Source: Arcobacter sp. (GTDB lineage Bacteria > Campylobacterota > Campylobacteria > Campylobacterales > Sulfurimonadaceae). Taken from it: a stretch of 63,368 bases of DNA. The position numbers and the translations under genes were made by a program. Position 1 is the first letter of the stretch. Each line of letters starts with the position of its first letter. The stretch spans positions 1 to 63,368 of the forward strand of contig JAGXFN010000005.1 in assembly GCA_024637195.1 (NCBI GenBank), read 5' to 3'. Below are positions 15,137-24,759 of the stretch, in pieces. The notes beneath the pieces are model-generated. The model was given only the letters and a program-made list of their open reading frames with translations, was not told where the DNA came from and ran no database searches.

Positions 15137-16996
15137 TTGTCTGCAAAAGACCTCAATAAAAACATAGAAGAAATATTTTCAAACCATACTACTGATACCT
15201 GTATCACTTATGAAGAGATCGTTGAGCTGTTTGAAAAAGCACCCACTTCGGCCCAGGTCAAAAACATTATCAAGCATGCGCAAAAATACAAAAAATGCCT
15301 CTTTCCCTCTTCAGAGTATGCCAAGGTTTTGAACAAGCAGGAGTCTGATGCCCGCCGTGCAGCGCAAAAGAAAATGATTGCGGACGCCAATAATGAAGAC
15401 TTTGACATCATGAAAGAGCGTGAGCTCTTAGAGTGGTCTCGTTCGGACTCTCCTGTGCGGATGTACCTTCGCGAAATGGGACAGATCCCGCTTCTGACCA
15501 AAGAAGAAGAGGTCTCGATCTCCAAGCGTATTGAAAGCGGTGAAAACATTATTCTTGATGCGATCTGTTCGGTTCCGTATCTCATTGACTTTATCCTGGA
15601 TTATAAAGATCCTCTTATCAACAGAGAACGCCGGGTCAAAGAGCTCTTTAAAAACTTTGAAGACGATGTCGAAAGCAATGACGACGACACAGAGACTGAG
15701 TCAGAAGAAGAAGAAGATGCTGATGAAAAAGAGGCAAGCGTTACTGTCAAAGACAAGAAACGTGTCGACAAAGTCATAACAAGCTTCAAGGCTTTAGAAA
15801 AAGCAAAAAAAGAGTGGATGAAAACCGCTGACAAAGAAGTCACGGAAAACACGGAAGATCTTGAATACACACTGCACCACTTGACGGCAAGCTATAAGAA
15901 GAAACTTGTCAAAGAGTGCCTGCTTGACCTTGGACCGACATCAAAGCTCATCAACGAGCTTGTGAAGTCTATGGAAACGGCGCTGCACAGTGACGACGGC
16001 TTTGACAAAGAGCTCAAACGTCTTGAGTACAAGCTTCCTCTTTTTAATGAGACTCTGAAAACAAACCATGTTTCCCTGTTAGAGGAGATCGTTGACCTGA
16101 GCAAAGAAGACGTCACGGCAAAAGTACCTGAAGCGACGATGGTAAGCACCTATATGGAAATCAAAAAGCTTATTCAGACTAAAGAAGCCTCAAAAGACAG
16201 CTTTGACATGGAACCTGAAAAACTGCTCGATATTCTAGAGCAGATCAAACGCGGTAAAGAGATCTCGGAAATCGGAAAGACGCGTATGGCGAAGTCAAAC
16301 CTCCGTCTCGTTGTCTCGATCGCCAAACGCTATACGAACCGCGGTTTGCCTTTTCTTGACCTGATCCAAGAAGGAAACATCGGTCTGATGAAGGCCGTCG
16401 ACAAGTTCGAGTACAAAAAAGGGTACAAGTTCTCTACCTACGCAACATGGTGGATCCGCCAGGCGATCTCGCGTGCTATAGCAGATCAGGCGAGAACGAT
16501 CCGTATTCCTATTCACATGATTGAGACGATAAACCGTATCAACAAGATCATGCGCAAGCACCTTCAAGAAGAAGGAAAAGAACCTGATGTCGAGACCATT
16601 GCCAAAGAGGTCGGACTCAGCGTAGAAAAAGTAAAAAATGTTATCAAAATAACCAAAGAGCCTATCTCTCTTGAAGCGCCTATCGGGAACGAAGAAGATG
16701 GCCGTTTCGGCGACTTTATCGAGGACAAAAACTCACTTTCTCCATCCGATGCGATCTTGAAAGATGACCTGAAGCTTCAGATCGAAGGCGTTCTTGAGCA
16801 GCTCAACGAGAGAGAAAAAGCGGTTATCAAGATGCGTTTTGGGATCATGGACGACGAGAGCGACCGAACGCTCGAAGAGATCGGCAAAGAGCTCAATGTC
16901 ACTCGCGAGCGTGTGCGCCAAATCGAGTCTTCCGCCATCAAAAAGCTCAAGCACCCCAAAGTGGGACGAAAGCTTAAAAACTACATCGAAGAGTAG
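15137..16996 (+). CDS. rpoD: primary sigma factor RpoD (sigma-70)
   Basis: RpoD directs RNA polymerase to housekeeping promoters. The TTG start is chosen because AAGGAG lies ten bases upstream. Region 1.2 ([21 protein letters not shown]) is near 97-117. A very acidic insert (about 175-200, [18 protein letters not shown]) sits in the non-conserved region. Region 2 is clear: [40 protein letters not shown]. Region 4 contains [20 protein letters not shown]. The 619-residue length fits the phylum. A PAS-domain gene follows 76 bases downstream. Confidence 0.97.
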   Translation: MSAKDLNKNIEEIFSNHTTDTCITYEEIVELFEKAPTSAQVKNIIKHAQKYKKCLFPSSEYAKVLNKQESDARRAAQKKMIADANNEDFDIMKERELLEWSRSDSPVRMYLREMGQIPLLTKEEEVSISKRIESGENIILDAICSVPYLIDFILDYKDPLINRERRVKELFKNFEDDVESNDDDTETESEEEEDADEKEASVTVKDKKRVDKVITSFKALEKAKKEWMKTADKEVTENTEDLEYTLHHLTASYKKKLVKECLLDLGPTSKLINELVKSMETALHSDDGFDKELKRLEYKLPLFNETLKTNHVSLLEEIVDLSKEDVTAKVPEATMVSTYMEIKKLIQTKEASKDSFDMEPEKLLDILEQIKRGKEISEIGKTRMAKSNLRLVVSIAKRYTNRGLPFLDLIQEGNIGLMKAVDKFEYKKGYKFSTYATWWIRQAISRAIADQARTIRIPIHMIETINRINKIMRKHLQEEGKEPDVETIAKEVGLSVEKVKNVIKITKEPISLEAPIGNEEDGRFGDFIEDKNSLSPSDAILKDDLKLQIEGVLEQLNEREKAVIKMRFGIMDDESDRTLEEIGKELNVTRERVRQIESSAIKKLKHPKVGRKLKNYIEE

Positions 16997-17072
16997 CTCG
17001 ACGCTTTCTCAGACAAACCAGCTTATCTGCCGGTCTATTATGATCGGCAAGGCATCTTGAAGGAAACAAAGC

Positions 17073-17759
17073 ATGAATTTTTGTGAGAAGTGGATAGAGT
17101 ATGACTATAATCCCTATTTTCTTTTTGATCAAAATGGGAGGATACTCTCTTTAAACAACGAAGCCCAGCACCTTTTGGGCTATGCTGATTCTGCGCAGCT
17201 TTTCAAACTCGCCATCACCTACGCCAATGCAAATACCGGATTCAAGACAAGTTTTATAGACCTGGAGTTCGGTCGCTTCCGTTTTTTTGCTTTGATGGTC
17301 GGGTATGACAACGAGGACGAGATCGGACTTCGCCTTTTCCAGTCGCCTGTCTTCCACTACTCCAAACCAAAAATAGAAGGTGAGATCGTCAATATCTATG
17401 CGCTGATAGATCTCTGCATCAGCTCCAACTCTATCGGTAAAAATACAAAGTTTCTGCTTGACCTTGACCCGACTATCCCCAACATTCGCCTACGGACCGA
17501 CAGATTCATCAAACTTCTAAACAGAATCTACTCTATGCACGCCGAGGCAGAGACTGTGACAACAAAGCTTTATTTTCGAGTAGGAGAGTACATCAAGACG
17601 GAAGAGAAGAAATTCACCCTCTTTTCCATTGAAGTCACAAGTCAAGCGGCAAAGAACAGCAAGAGTTCCGAGATCCGTCTTCTTGCCGAGGAGATGAATA
17701 TATTTGTTGATTTTAAAGCAGAGACAACAGTCTTGAATATTCCGCTTATTAAAGAGTAG
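17073..17759 (+). CDS. PAS-domain protein with a decayed kinase-like tail
   Basis: Residues 1-90 look like a PAS domain (YNPYFLFDQNGRILSLNNEA, QHLLGY). The rest (95-228) has the rhythm of a histidine-kinase ATPase domain: LRTDRFIKLLNRIY at the N-box position, then beta strands KLYFRV and FTLFSIEV. The N-box Asn, the DxGxG and GxGLG motifs are absent, so it should not bind ATP as a kinase. It may be a signalling adaptor. The ribosome site AAGGAAA is good. It follows rpoD in the same direction and overlaps the end of the convergent membrane gene by 11 bases. Confidence 0.65.
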   Translation: MNFCEKWIEYDYNPYFLFDQNGRILSLNNEAQHLLGYADSAQLFKLAITYANANTGFKTSFIDLEFGRFRFFALMVGYDNEDEIGLRLFQSPVFHYSKPKIEGEIVNIYALIDLCISSNSIGKNTKFLLDLDPTIPNIRLRTDRFIKLLNRIYSMHAEAETVTTKLYFRVGEYIKTEEKKFTLFSIEVTSQAAKNSKSSEIRLLAEEMNIFVDFKAETTVLNIPLIKE

Positions 17760-18267
17760 ACCGCTGCTCGATCCAGGCCTTTGATACGATAACCGCAAAA
17801 ATAATTCCTCCTGCCAGACCCAGCAAAAAAGCCGGAATGTCCAGGATATGGTTATTTTTCAGACCGATAAAGCTCATCACCAAGACGATATAAGGCAAAA
17901 AACGCCAAGGAGAAAAGATGCCGGAGCTGGACTTGAGTGTCTTTTTCAGCGTCTGTTTGCTCTCTTTTAGCCGTTTTTTCTCTTCTTGAAGAAGCTGCGC
18001 CGATGTTGGCTCTTGCGTGGCCTTTTCATCCTCGTAAAGCGCATAAGGGTCTTCGATCTCCTCTAGAAGGCTCTCATCTTCGCCCTCGCCCGCTTCTAAT
18101 CGCTTTTGAACCATCCGGTGGTATCCACTGAAGGTACCAAAGAGGATCAGCATTGAAGAAAAGAATGCAAGTGCAAAGTTTAAAAACCAGTGCCCGTACC
18201 CAAAAGCAAAAAGCACAGAAGCGAAAACGAGTGTGAGGACAAGTGTCCTGTAGAGTATTTTACGCAT
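17749..18267 (-). CDS. membrane protein of four hydrophobic segments
   Basis: I choose the ATG at 18267, which overlaps the stop of the AtpZ-like gene (coupling); longer starts up to 18333 lie inside that gene. The 172 residues have hydrophobic segments at about 5-22, 24-44, 120-137 and 140-160, separated by a charged loop rich in Glu and Lys with coiled-coil character (LLQEEKKRLKESKQTLKKTL). I do not recognise a family. It is in the hemL-atpZ transcript, and a conserved place there suggests a membrane-linked role, but no function can be assigned. Confidence 0.65.
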   Translation of the reverse strand: MRKILYRTLVLTLVFASVLFAFGYGHWFLNFALAFFSSMLILFGTFSGYHRMVQKRLEAGEGEDESLLEEIEDPYALYEDEKATQEPTSAQLLQEEKKRLKESKQTLKKTLKSSSGIFSPWRFLPYIVLVMSFIGLKNNHILDIPAFLLGLAGGIIFAVIVSKAWIEQRSTL

Positions 18268-18556
18268 CGTCCTCGTCATCATAAAGCGGTTTTTGGTCTT
18301 GATATCGCGGATTGTTCTTCTTGAGTTCTTCAAATTCGTGCATCTGTTTTTTGTAGGCCTTGAAGATGTTCAAAAATGCAGCCGCGACACCGATAAAGAC
18401 ACCGATCCAAAGCACCCATTTGACATCAAAAAGCTTTTGCAGACCGATCCCGATCCCCAGGCCTATTAAGATGGCTACAACGATCGATACTCCCAAGGAG
18501 AGGCTCTCGACTCCCTCTATGATCGGTTTTATTCTTGGTTTTTTTTCTTCGCTCAT
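18260..18556 (-). CDS. AtpZ/AtpI-family membrane protein
   Basis: This 98-residue protein has two membrane segments (about 17-38 and 46-66: [20 protein letters not shown] and [19 protein letters not shown]) and a charged C-terminal tail ending DDEDDA. It matches the AtpZ/AtpI group, which helps assembly of the ATP synthase c-ring or Mg/Ca transport. No ATP synthase genes are in the window, so this is an orphan copy. It starts inside the end of hemL (ATGA-type overlap). Confidence 0.8.
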   Translation of the reverse strand: MSEEKKPRIKPIIEGVESLSLGVSIVVAILIGLGIGIGLQKLFDVKWVLWIGVFIGVAAAFLNIFKAYKKQMHEFEELKKNNPRYQDQKPLYDDEDDA

Positions 18557-19839
18557 TTAATCCTGCCCATTACTTTTTTTGCCGCAAGAATGCTCTTTTC
18601 GATCATCTCATCGGTGGTTGCGGTAGAAATAAAGCCTGTCTCAAACTGTGAACAGGCAAAATAGACTCCTTCGCTGAGCATGCCTGCATGAAAGGCGGCA
18701 AAACGCTTCGTATCACTTTTGAGGGCATCGTCAAAGTTTTTGACCGGCTTGTCATTAAAGAAAAATCCGAACATTGAACCCCGGACATCTGTTTGCAAGT
18801 CGATACCGTTCTCCTGGGCGGCCTCTTTCATTCCCTCAAGCAGACGCTCTGCACGCTTTTGCAAAATGGGAAAAAGGATGGCATTCTCTTTTAGTTTTCC
18901 GATCGCCGCCAGACCTGCTGCCATAGCAACCGGGTTTCCGCTTAGGGTTCCGGCCTGATAGACGGGACCCTCGGGCGAAAGATGGGACATGATCTCTTTC
19001 TTGCCCCCAAATGCACCCACCGGCATGCCGCCGCCGATGACTTTTCCCATCGTGATAAGATCAGGAGTTGTGCCGGTGATGTCTTCAGCGCCTCTAAGCG
19101 TTGCTCTAAAACCGCTCATCACTTCATCAAAGATCAGCAGCGTGCCGTGCTCGTCACACAAGAGTCGAAGCTCGGCCAAAAAATCTTTGTCAGCGGGCAC
19201 AAGTCCCATATTCCCTGCGATCGGCTCGATAATGATACAGGCGATATCGCTGCTCTGCTCAAAACATTTTTTGACGCTTTGAATATCATTGTACTTTGCT
19301 AAAAGTGTGTGCTTAGTAAAGTCCGCAGGAACGCCCGGTGAGCTTGGCGTACCAAAAGTCGCCATGCCAGATCCGGCCTGTACAAGCAGTGAGTCACTGT
19401 GGCCGTGGTAGCACCCTTCAAATTTGATAATGTCGTCTCTTCCTGTAAAACCGCGTGCAAGACGGATGGCGCTCATAACCGCTTCTGTTCCGCTGCTGAC
19501 AAAGCGGATCTTTTCCAAAGAAGGGATTAGCTCGACGACCAACTTGGCCAACTGAGTCTCCGCTAGAGTAGGTGCACCGAAACTGAGTCCTTTTTTGACG
19601 GCGGCTATTACCGCATTTTCTATCGTCTCATCCGCATGCCCAAAGATCAGCGGTCCCCAGCTCTGAACGAAGTCGATGTAATGGTTTCCGTCAATATCAA
19701 CAAGGGACCCGCCCTCGCCTTTTTCAATAAACAAGGGTGTGCCGCCAACGCTTTTAAACGCGCGTACCGGGGAGTTGACACCGCCGGGGATCAGCGCTTG
19801 AGCTTCAGTAAATGCAGTTTGACTTGATTGCGTATTCAT
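18553..19839 (-). CDS. hemL: glutamate-1-semialdehyde 2,1-aminomutase
   Basis: HemL converts glutamate-1-semialdehyde to 5-aminolevulinate with pyridoxal phosphate, the committed C5 route to haem, sirohaem and cobalamin. It has 428 residues. The PLP Lys is K266 in [19 protein letters not shown], the cofactor Asp is in [12 protein letters not shown] (238), and [16 protein letters not shown] is at 115-130. A TATAAT -10 (minus strand 19874-19869) and ATAGGAA ribosome site precede it. Haem supply matches the several c-type cytochromes in the window. Confidence 0.97.
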   Translation of the reverse strand: MNTQSSQTAFTEAQALIPGGVNSPVRAFKSVGGTPLFIEKGEGGSLVDIDGNHYIDFVQSWGPLIFGHADETIENAVIAAVKKGLSFGAPTLAETQLAKLVVELIPSLEKIRFVSSGTEAVMSAIRLARGFTGRDDIIKFEGCYHGHSDSLLVQAGSGMATFGTPSSPGVPADFTKHTLLAKYNDIQSVKKCFEQSSDIACIIIEPIAGNMGLVPADKDFLAELRLLCDEHGTLLIFDEVMSGFRATLRGAEDITGTTPDLITMGKVIGGGMPVGAFGGKKEIMSHLSPEGPVYQAGTLSGNPVAMAAGLAAIGKLKENAILFPILQKRAERLLEGMKEAAQENGIDLQTDVRGSMFGFFFNDKPVKNFDDALKSDTKRFAAFHAGMLSEGVYFACSQFETGFISTATTDEMIEKSILAAKKVMGRIK

Positions 19840-19944
19840 AAGGTTCCTATCAAAAAAATAATGTGGTGATTATATCCAAAGGCCCCCTCAAAAAAGCTTA
19901 TGCACAGCGCGAGGAAGTTTTAAATACAATTTATCCTAAACCGA

Positions 19945-19950
19945 TATAAT
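19945..19950 (+). promoter_or_regulatory. -10 box of the TonB-like gene
   Basis: TATAAT at 19945-19950 lies 43 bases before the ATG of the TonB-like gene. No convincing -35 is present. The divergent hemL -10 is about 70 bases away, so the 153-base intergenic stretch holds two back-to-back promoters. Confidence 0.45.
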
Positions 19951-19992
19951 GCTAGAAAACTTCCCTGCACAGGGCTTTGTTAAAGATGGCAA

Positions 19993-20865
19993 ATGAACAG
20001 AAGTACCGCGGCATTATTGATAGCGATTATGTTTCATGCCTTAGTGCTCATACTTTTCTACTACCTGCTCTCAATTTCTGTAAAGCAAACAGAAAAGCCC
20101 CAGGAACAGCGCATCAAAGTCTCTCTAAAAGAGCGTCCGAAACCCGTTGAAAAGTCGGCTGCCCTTGAGAATAAGATCCCGCCCGTCAACAAGGTGCCAT
20201 CTTTGCCGAAGGGAAAACAGCTCGAAAAGATAGTGCCGAAATTGCCTAAGACCGAGCCAGCTTTGCAGAAAAAAAAGCCGCAGCCGCAAGAAGCAGAAAA
20301 ACCCGCACCCTCCCCTGCAGCAAAAAAAGAAGAGCCGTCCAAAGAAATCGAAAAACCGGCATACAGACATTTTGAAAAAACTCCAAGCGAATCGATCAAG
20401 ATCACTAAAACGCCGGTAAAAAAGAGTGCTCTGTATGAGAAACTCTCCAAACAACAAGCACCCCAAGAGCAGGAAAAACAAAAAGCCGAAGAGGGGACGC
20501 ATGTCAGTCCCAATATTCAAGACGCTTACGGAGAGGCTTTCGGGAGACTCTCCGAGGGAGAGCAGAAGTACATTGTGGACAACCAGGAGATCATGCGCCG
20601 TATTACGCAGGAGCAGCTTAACCGTTTGGGACCGGTCAACATCCCGCGTAACCTGAATGTCAACACTTTTAATCTTATCGAATTCTACCTGCATCCCAAC
20701 GGCGACATCAGCGAACTGAGGATCATCACGGCATCAGGCTATGAGATCCTCGACGACACCTCTTTGCAGACGATAGAGTACTCCTATCACCGCTACCCTC
20801 TACCGGCGCAGAAGACGCTTATCCGCTACAAGGTCGGCTATTATCTGGACGGGCGCAGACACTAG
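19993..20865 (+). CDS. TonB/TolA-family energy-transducing protein
   Basis: One N-terminal membrane anchor (about 7-27, LLIAIMFHALVLILFYYLLS) is followed by a long Pro/Lys/Glu-rich periplasmic spacer (35-165). A folded C-terminal domain (about 195-290) ends PNGDISELRIITASGYEILDDTSLQTIE, the TonB_C/TolA fold signature with G-x-I-x-x-x-x-I..SG...LD. Such proteins couple the ExbBD or TolQR motor to the outer membrane. No exbB/exbD gene is adjacent, so the motor partner is elsewhere. It converges on the letB-like gene. Confidence 0.85.
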   Translation: MNRSTAALLIAIMFHALVLILFYYLLSISVKQTEKPQEQRIKVSLKERPKPVEKSAALENKIPPVNKVPSLPKGKQLEKIVPKLPKTEPALQKKKPQPQEAEKPAPSPAAKKEEPSKEIEKPAYRHFEKTPSESIKITKTPVKKSALYEKLSKQQAPQEQEKQKAEEGTHVSPNIQDAYGEAFGRLSEGEQKYIVDNQEIMRRITQEQLNRLGPVNIPRNLNVNTFNLIEFYLHPNGDISELRIITASGYEILDDTSLQTIEYSYHRYPLPAQKTLIRYKVGYYLDGRRH

Positions 20866-20875
20866 ACGAGGATTT

Positions 20876-23578
20876 TTATTCGCACATCGGATCGGTGCTG
20901 TGAAGTCTAGGCGCCCACTTCAGAACCTTCTTGTCCATCTTATCGTGCAAGATAAACAGCTGGGAATCTTTGGCCTGTTCACCAAAGTCATCGGGCGTCG
21001 CAACACCGATGCCGCCCGTAAGGATGCTCTCGAGCGTCTCTGTTTCGATCTTCGCTCCGGAGAGGCTCAGGTCCACCGAGATGCCGCTGGCATTGTAGAA
21101 GTGGGAGTTTGCCCGGATAAGATGTGCATAGCAGGGCTTGACAAAAACCTCTATATCCACGCCTGTAGCGTCATCGCTCAAGCGGTACTGAGAGACAGAA
21201 CCAATGTGCAGCTGCCTGTAGTACAGCGGTGTGTTCTCTTTTATGCCGCCAAGTCTTTGTGCCTTCACAACCACTCGCAGGCCCTTTTCTTTGAAGTGCG
21301 CTACGGGTCTTTTTTGCATAAGATGGAAATACTCTCCCTTTTCAGCGGATCTTCCCGGCTCAACAACGATATAAGTTCCTTTCAAGGCAGTAGAAAAATT
21401 TTTGACACCTTGCAGGCTGACTTCAAAGACCTCGCTCCAAAAAAGCGTATCCTCTTTGATCAGGTCGGTATATCTGCTGTTGATCTTCAGGTGAAGTTTC
21501 ACGCCCTCTTTGTTCAGATTTACCGATTCGATGTGGCCGATGACAACGCCCTTATGCATCACCGTATTTCCGGTAATCAGCCCATTAGCATCCTTGGCAT
21601 ACAGGGTCACGTCTTTGTACTGGTTCATCGCCGCGTCTTTGCTCTCATAAAGAGGAAACTGCTCATGGTTGCGTGCTATTTTTGCCTCGATCGATGCGGG
21701 AGTATAAAAGGAGATGCCGCCGCTCATGACCGTCTCAAGAGATTCGGTGTTGATTTCCAGGCCGCTTAGGCTGAACTGGGCATTGAATCCGCTGGCATTG
21801 TAAAAAAGGGTGTTCTCTTGAATCTCTTGGGCATATTCATCTACAATAAAGACATCAATAAAGACTTTTTTTGTCTGTGCGCCCCACTTGTAGGAAACGA
21901 CTTCGCCGACTTTGATCTGTTTATAGTACAGAGGCGAACCCTCTTTGAGCGAACCGAGTTTATCGGCGACCAGGCTTAGGTAGATTCCCGCTTTGGACAG
22001 ATACGCTGCTTTTCGCAGCTCAGCATCGCTGCCATAAAGCTTGTAGGCTTTTTTCAGCCTTGAGTCGGCCTTAAAATTTGGCGTTTCTACCGCAATGCCG
22101 CCGCGAAAGATCGTCTCCAAACTTCCCGTATTAAGCTCAAGCCCGTCCAGTCCCGCTTTTAGTTCAAGCCCGCTTTTATGGCAAAAGAGAGAAGATGCGT
22201 TTATGAGTTTTCTGTATTGCGGCTCAACGATCAGCTCAAGCGTAAAACTCTGCTTGTCCTTGTTGATCGCGTATGAAGAGACAAGGCCGATTTCAACTCC
22301 GTGATAAAAAATGCCTGTCTCTTCTTGTATGTTTTCAAGGTTCTGTGCACGAAGAAACACCCGAACACCCTCTCTTTTCGGCTTTTTGTCATTTAAAACA
22401 AAGGCTCTCTTGGGCTGTGCTTTGGTGTCTGACGTGGTGAAATTGATGTAGTTTCCGTGAATGATCGTATCCAGTCCCCCGATATGGTCAAAACCGATTT
22501 TCGGCTCGACTAGCCAGAAGTAGGCCTTCTCATTGGCAAGCGCACTGAACTCCTTGTGCAGTTTTAGCCGAACCTGAGTCTCATCTTTGGCAGGATCGTA
22601 GTCAAGTGCGCTGACAACACCCGCTTCGACTCCTTTATAGTAGACTTTTGAGGCATCTTCTTTCAGCTTGTGCGCGCCCTCTTTCATATTCAAATGTACC
22701 TCGTCTTCTGCTAAATGACTCTCTTCAAAACTCTCATAAAGAGAAAAGATCTGTCCTTGCTTAGCCTTCGCAGAAGCAAAGGATGCGCGGGTATTGTCCA
22801 CACCGATACCGCCTGAAACAAAAGAAGCGAAAGAACCCATCTTAAGTGAAAGACCGCTTAGACCTGCTTTGATCTGAAGTGCATCCATCTTTGAAAAGAT
22901 GGATTTTTCATGGATAAGGTCTGCGAATTGACTCTGTATACGCAGATACAGATCAACACCCTGCCTGTCTTTTGAGAGCTTCTTGTCCTCTACGATACCG
23001 ATGGCCTGCTTCTTGTATAAAACAGGTGCTCCGATGGCAACATCACCTTTGTCCGCGCTGCTTAGCACGAGAGAAAGTCCGGGATCAAATACATCTGTCG
23101 GAGGCGAGTCCAGGGCTATAAAGTGGTCTTGATAAGGCCGGGCCATCAGCTCTGCTTTGGTATTTGCAGCGGGCATGACAGAAATATAGACACCGCTTAT
23201 TATCGTATCCAGACCGGATATTTCATTGATGCTCACCTTTGGTTCGACCTTCCAAAACAGGTTTCCCTCTCGCGTAATGTCTTCTGAGGCTTCTTTTCCA
23301 ATCAAGGCCGTAAGTTCCAGCTTGGAGACATCATCGGGCATTATATGGATATCCTCGACGACGCCGATTTTAATTCCCTTGTACATAATCGCCGTCTTGC
23401 CGTCTTTTATCCCCTCGCCGTTTTCAATAACAACGGTAATGCGCGCGCCGGCATTGATGTAGCTCTTCCAGATCATGCCCGCCGTAATCAAGATCGCGAC
23501 AATCGGAGCAATCCAGACCAAAGAGATGCCCCTTTCCTCTTTTTTTAAGCCGCGCGGCAGGTCTTCATATTCGTTCAT
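20876..23578 (-). CDS. letB: seven-MCE-domain lipid transport protein (LetB/PqiB family)
   Basis: One N-terminal membrane helix (about 20-40) is followed by seven MCE domains. I count seven end motifs of the type (S/T)(I/V)xxGGI or GxYIxV: near 127 (IISGVYISV), 255, 375, 485, 605, 720 and 840. Seven MCE domains and about 900 residues match LetB (YebT), which stacks seven hexameric rings into a tunnel carrying phospholipid between inner and outer membrane. PqiB has three. Its ATG overlaps the stop of the second LetA-like gene. Confidence 0.88.
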   Translation of the reverse strand: MNEYEDLPRGLKKEERGISLVWIAPIVAILITAGMIWKSYINAGARITVVIENGEGIKDGKTAIMYKGIKIGVVEDIHIMPDDVSKLELTALIGKEASEDITREGNLFWKVEPKVSINEISGLDTIISGVYISVMPAANTKAELMARPYQDHFIALDSPPTDVFDPGLSLVLSSADKGDVAIGAPVLYKKQAIGIVEDKKLSKDRQGVDLYLRIQSQFADLIHEKSIFSKMDALQIKAGLSGLSLKMGSFASFVSGGIGVDNTRASFASAKAKQGQIFSLYESFEESHLAEDEVHLNMKEGAHKLKEDASKVYYKGVEAGVVSALDYDPAKDETQVRLKLHKEFSALANEKAYFWLVEPKIGFDHIGGLDTIIHGNYINFTTSDTKAQPKRAFVLNDKKPKREGVRVFLRAQNLENIQEETGIFYHGVEIGLVSSYAINKDKQSFTLELIVEPQYRKLINASSLFCHKSGLELKAGLDGLELNTGSLETIFRGGIAVETPNFKADSRLKKAYKLYGSDAELRKAAYLSKAGIYLSLVADKLGSLKEGSPLYYKQIKVGEVVSYKWGAQTKKVFIDVFIVDEYAQEIQENTLFYNASGFNAQFSLSGLEINTESLETVMSGGISFYTPASIEAKIARNHEQFPLYESKDAAMNQYKDVTLYAKDANGLITGNTVMHKGVVIGHIESVNLNKEGVKLHLKINSRYTDLIKEDTLFWSEVFEVSLQGVKNFSTALKGTYIVVEPGRSAEKGEYFHLMQKRPVAHFKEKGLRVVVKAQRLGGIKENTPLYYRQLHIGSVSQYRLSDDATGVDIEVFVKPCYAHLIRANSHFYNASGISVDLSLSGAKIETETLESILTGGIGVATPDDFGEQAKDSQLFILHDKMDKKVLKWAPRLHSTDPMCE

Positions 23579-24180
23579 TTTTTTCCCTTCTCATCCCATA
23601 ATAGTCGTGTGTCAAAGCTCTCTGTCGCAAATATTGTCAAGATCACCATTGTAGCAAAAGATGAGGCTGCATACCCCGTTGTGACGATAGCAATCCCTTC
23701 AAATTGTACCAATGAGATCATGAGACCGATAATAAAAATATCGAGCATAGACCATCTGCCGATCAGGTAGATCGCTTTGTAGAGACTGTTCTTTTCTTCC
23801 AGCCTCCAGCGTGAACCATTTTGCACCGACAACAGCAAGAAAAACAGTACAAACAACTTCACTACGGGGATAAAAATACTCGCGATAAAGATGACGGTAC
23901 CCACAAGAAACTCTCCGTTTCTATAAAAATAAAACACCCCGTCTAAAATCGTGTTGTTCTCGTAGGTTGTAATAGAAACCGTCTTCATAATAGGAAAGAT
24001 GTTAGCCGGAATGAAAAAAAACAATGCCGCCAGAGAGAGTGCCCAAGTTCGTGCAAGTGAGTTTTTTTTTCGCTGCCGCAAAGGCTCATCGCAGACGGGG
24101 CAGACCTGCAGCTGTGCGCTAGAGAGGTGTTTGCAATGCAGACAGAAAGCCTTGCCCATAGTGAGGTCAGTGTGCGTCAT
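23575..24180 (-). CDS. PqiA/LetA-family membrane protein, second half
   Basis: The N-terminus holds a zinc ribbon with two Cys pairs (CLHCKHLSSAQLQVCPVC), then four membrane segments, with the PqiA-type region NIFPIMKTVSITTYEN after the first helix. At 201 residues it is half of an E. coli LetA or PqiA protein, which has two such modules in one chain. It overlaps its paralogue upstream and letB downstream, so the three are made together and the two LetA halves probably pair. Confidence 0.85.
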   Translation of the reverse strand: MTHTDLTMGKAFCLHCKHLSSAQLQVCPVCDEPLRQRKKNSLARTWALSLAALFFFIPANIFPIMKTVSITTYENNTILDGVFYFYRNGEFLVGTVIFIASIFIPVVKLFVLFFLLLSVQNGSRWRLEEKNSLYKAIYLIGRWSMLDIFIIGLMISLVQFEGIAIVTTGYAASSFATMVILTIFATESFDTRLLWDEKGKK

Positions 24181-24751
24181 GGTAGGCCTTCCAGAGTGAA
24201 GTGGCTGAGAAACAGTATCTAAGCATAAAACTAAATAACATCAAAAAAACAAACATCACGATACCCGCCCCATACAAAAGCTCAGAGATTGCGCTAAGCT
24301 TGATGTAGGCAACCAAAACAGCTATAACATAAATGTCCAGCATCACCCAGTGGCGAATATTATACAAGATTTTAAAATAGGTCTTCATCTGTTTTGGTTT
24401 TTTATTTTTGCTCAAGGGATAATATAGAAGAATAGAAACGAGGATCTGTACAAAGGGTGCCAGTATCGTCGTCAAAAACAGCAGCAAGCTCAGCTCGGGA
24501 TAGCCATCGTAAAAAAAATAGTACAAGGCGCTGAGCATCGTACTTTCTTGTGCGGCATTGCCGAGTTCGAAGGTCAAGATAGGCAGGCTTATCGCCGGTA
24601 TAAACATGATCAAAGCAGCGATTGACAGGCCCAAAGAGAACGCGATAGAGCAGGACTTTTTTCTGATGCTGTTGTCACAGCGCGGACAGTGGATCTCTTC
24701 GGCAGAAGAGTCGTCTTGCATGACCAGTCCGCAGTCAGAACAACACAGCAT
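24167..24751 (-). CDS. PqiA/LetA-family membrane protein, first half
   Basis: This 194-residue paralogue begins with a zinc ribbon (CCSDCGLVMQ...IHCPRCDNSI) and has four membrane segments with the motif AISLPILTFELGN after the first. It ends 14 bases inside the next letA-like gene. Together the two genes equal one two-module LetA. The CitE-like gene lies eight bases upstream, so the operon runs cytochrome c, CitE-like, letA1, letA2, letB. Confidence 0.83.
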   Translation of the reverse strand: MLCCSDCGLVMQDDSSAEEIHCPRCDNSIRKKSCSIAFSLGLSIAALIMFIPAISLPILTFELGNAAQESTMLSALYYFFYDGYPELSLLLFLTTILAPFVQILVSILLYYPLSKNKKPKQMKTYFKILYNIRHWVMLDIYVIAVLVAYIKLSAISELLYGAGIVMFVFLMLFSFMLRYCFSATSLWKAYHDAH

Positions 24752-24759
24752 GGCTTAAA

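Noticed and set aside
20900..21769. Long open frame (289 codons) on the plus strand inside letB
   Set aside because: It is antisense to the seven-MCE protein, has no ribosome site, and its residue use is that of a reversed coding frame.
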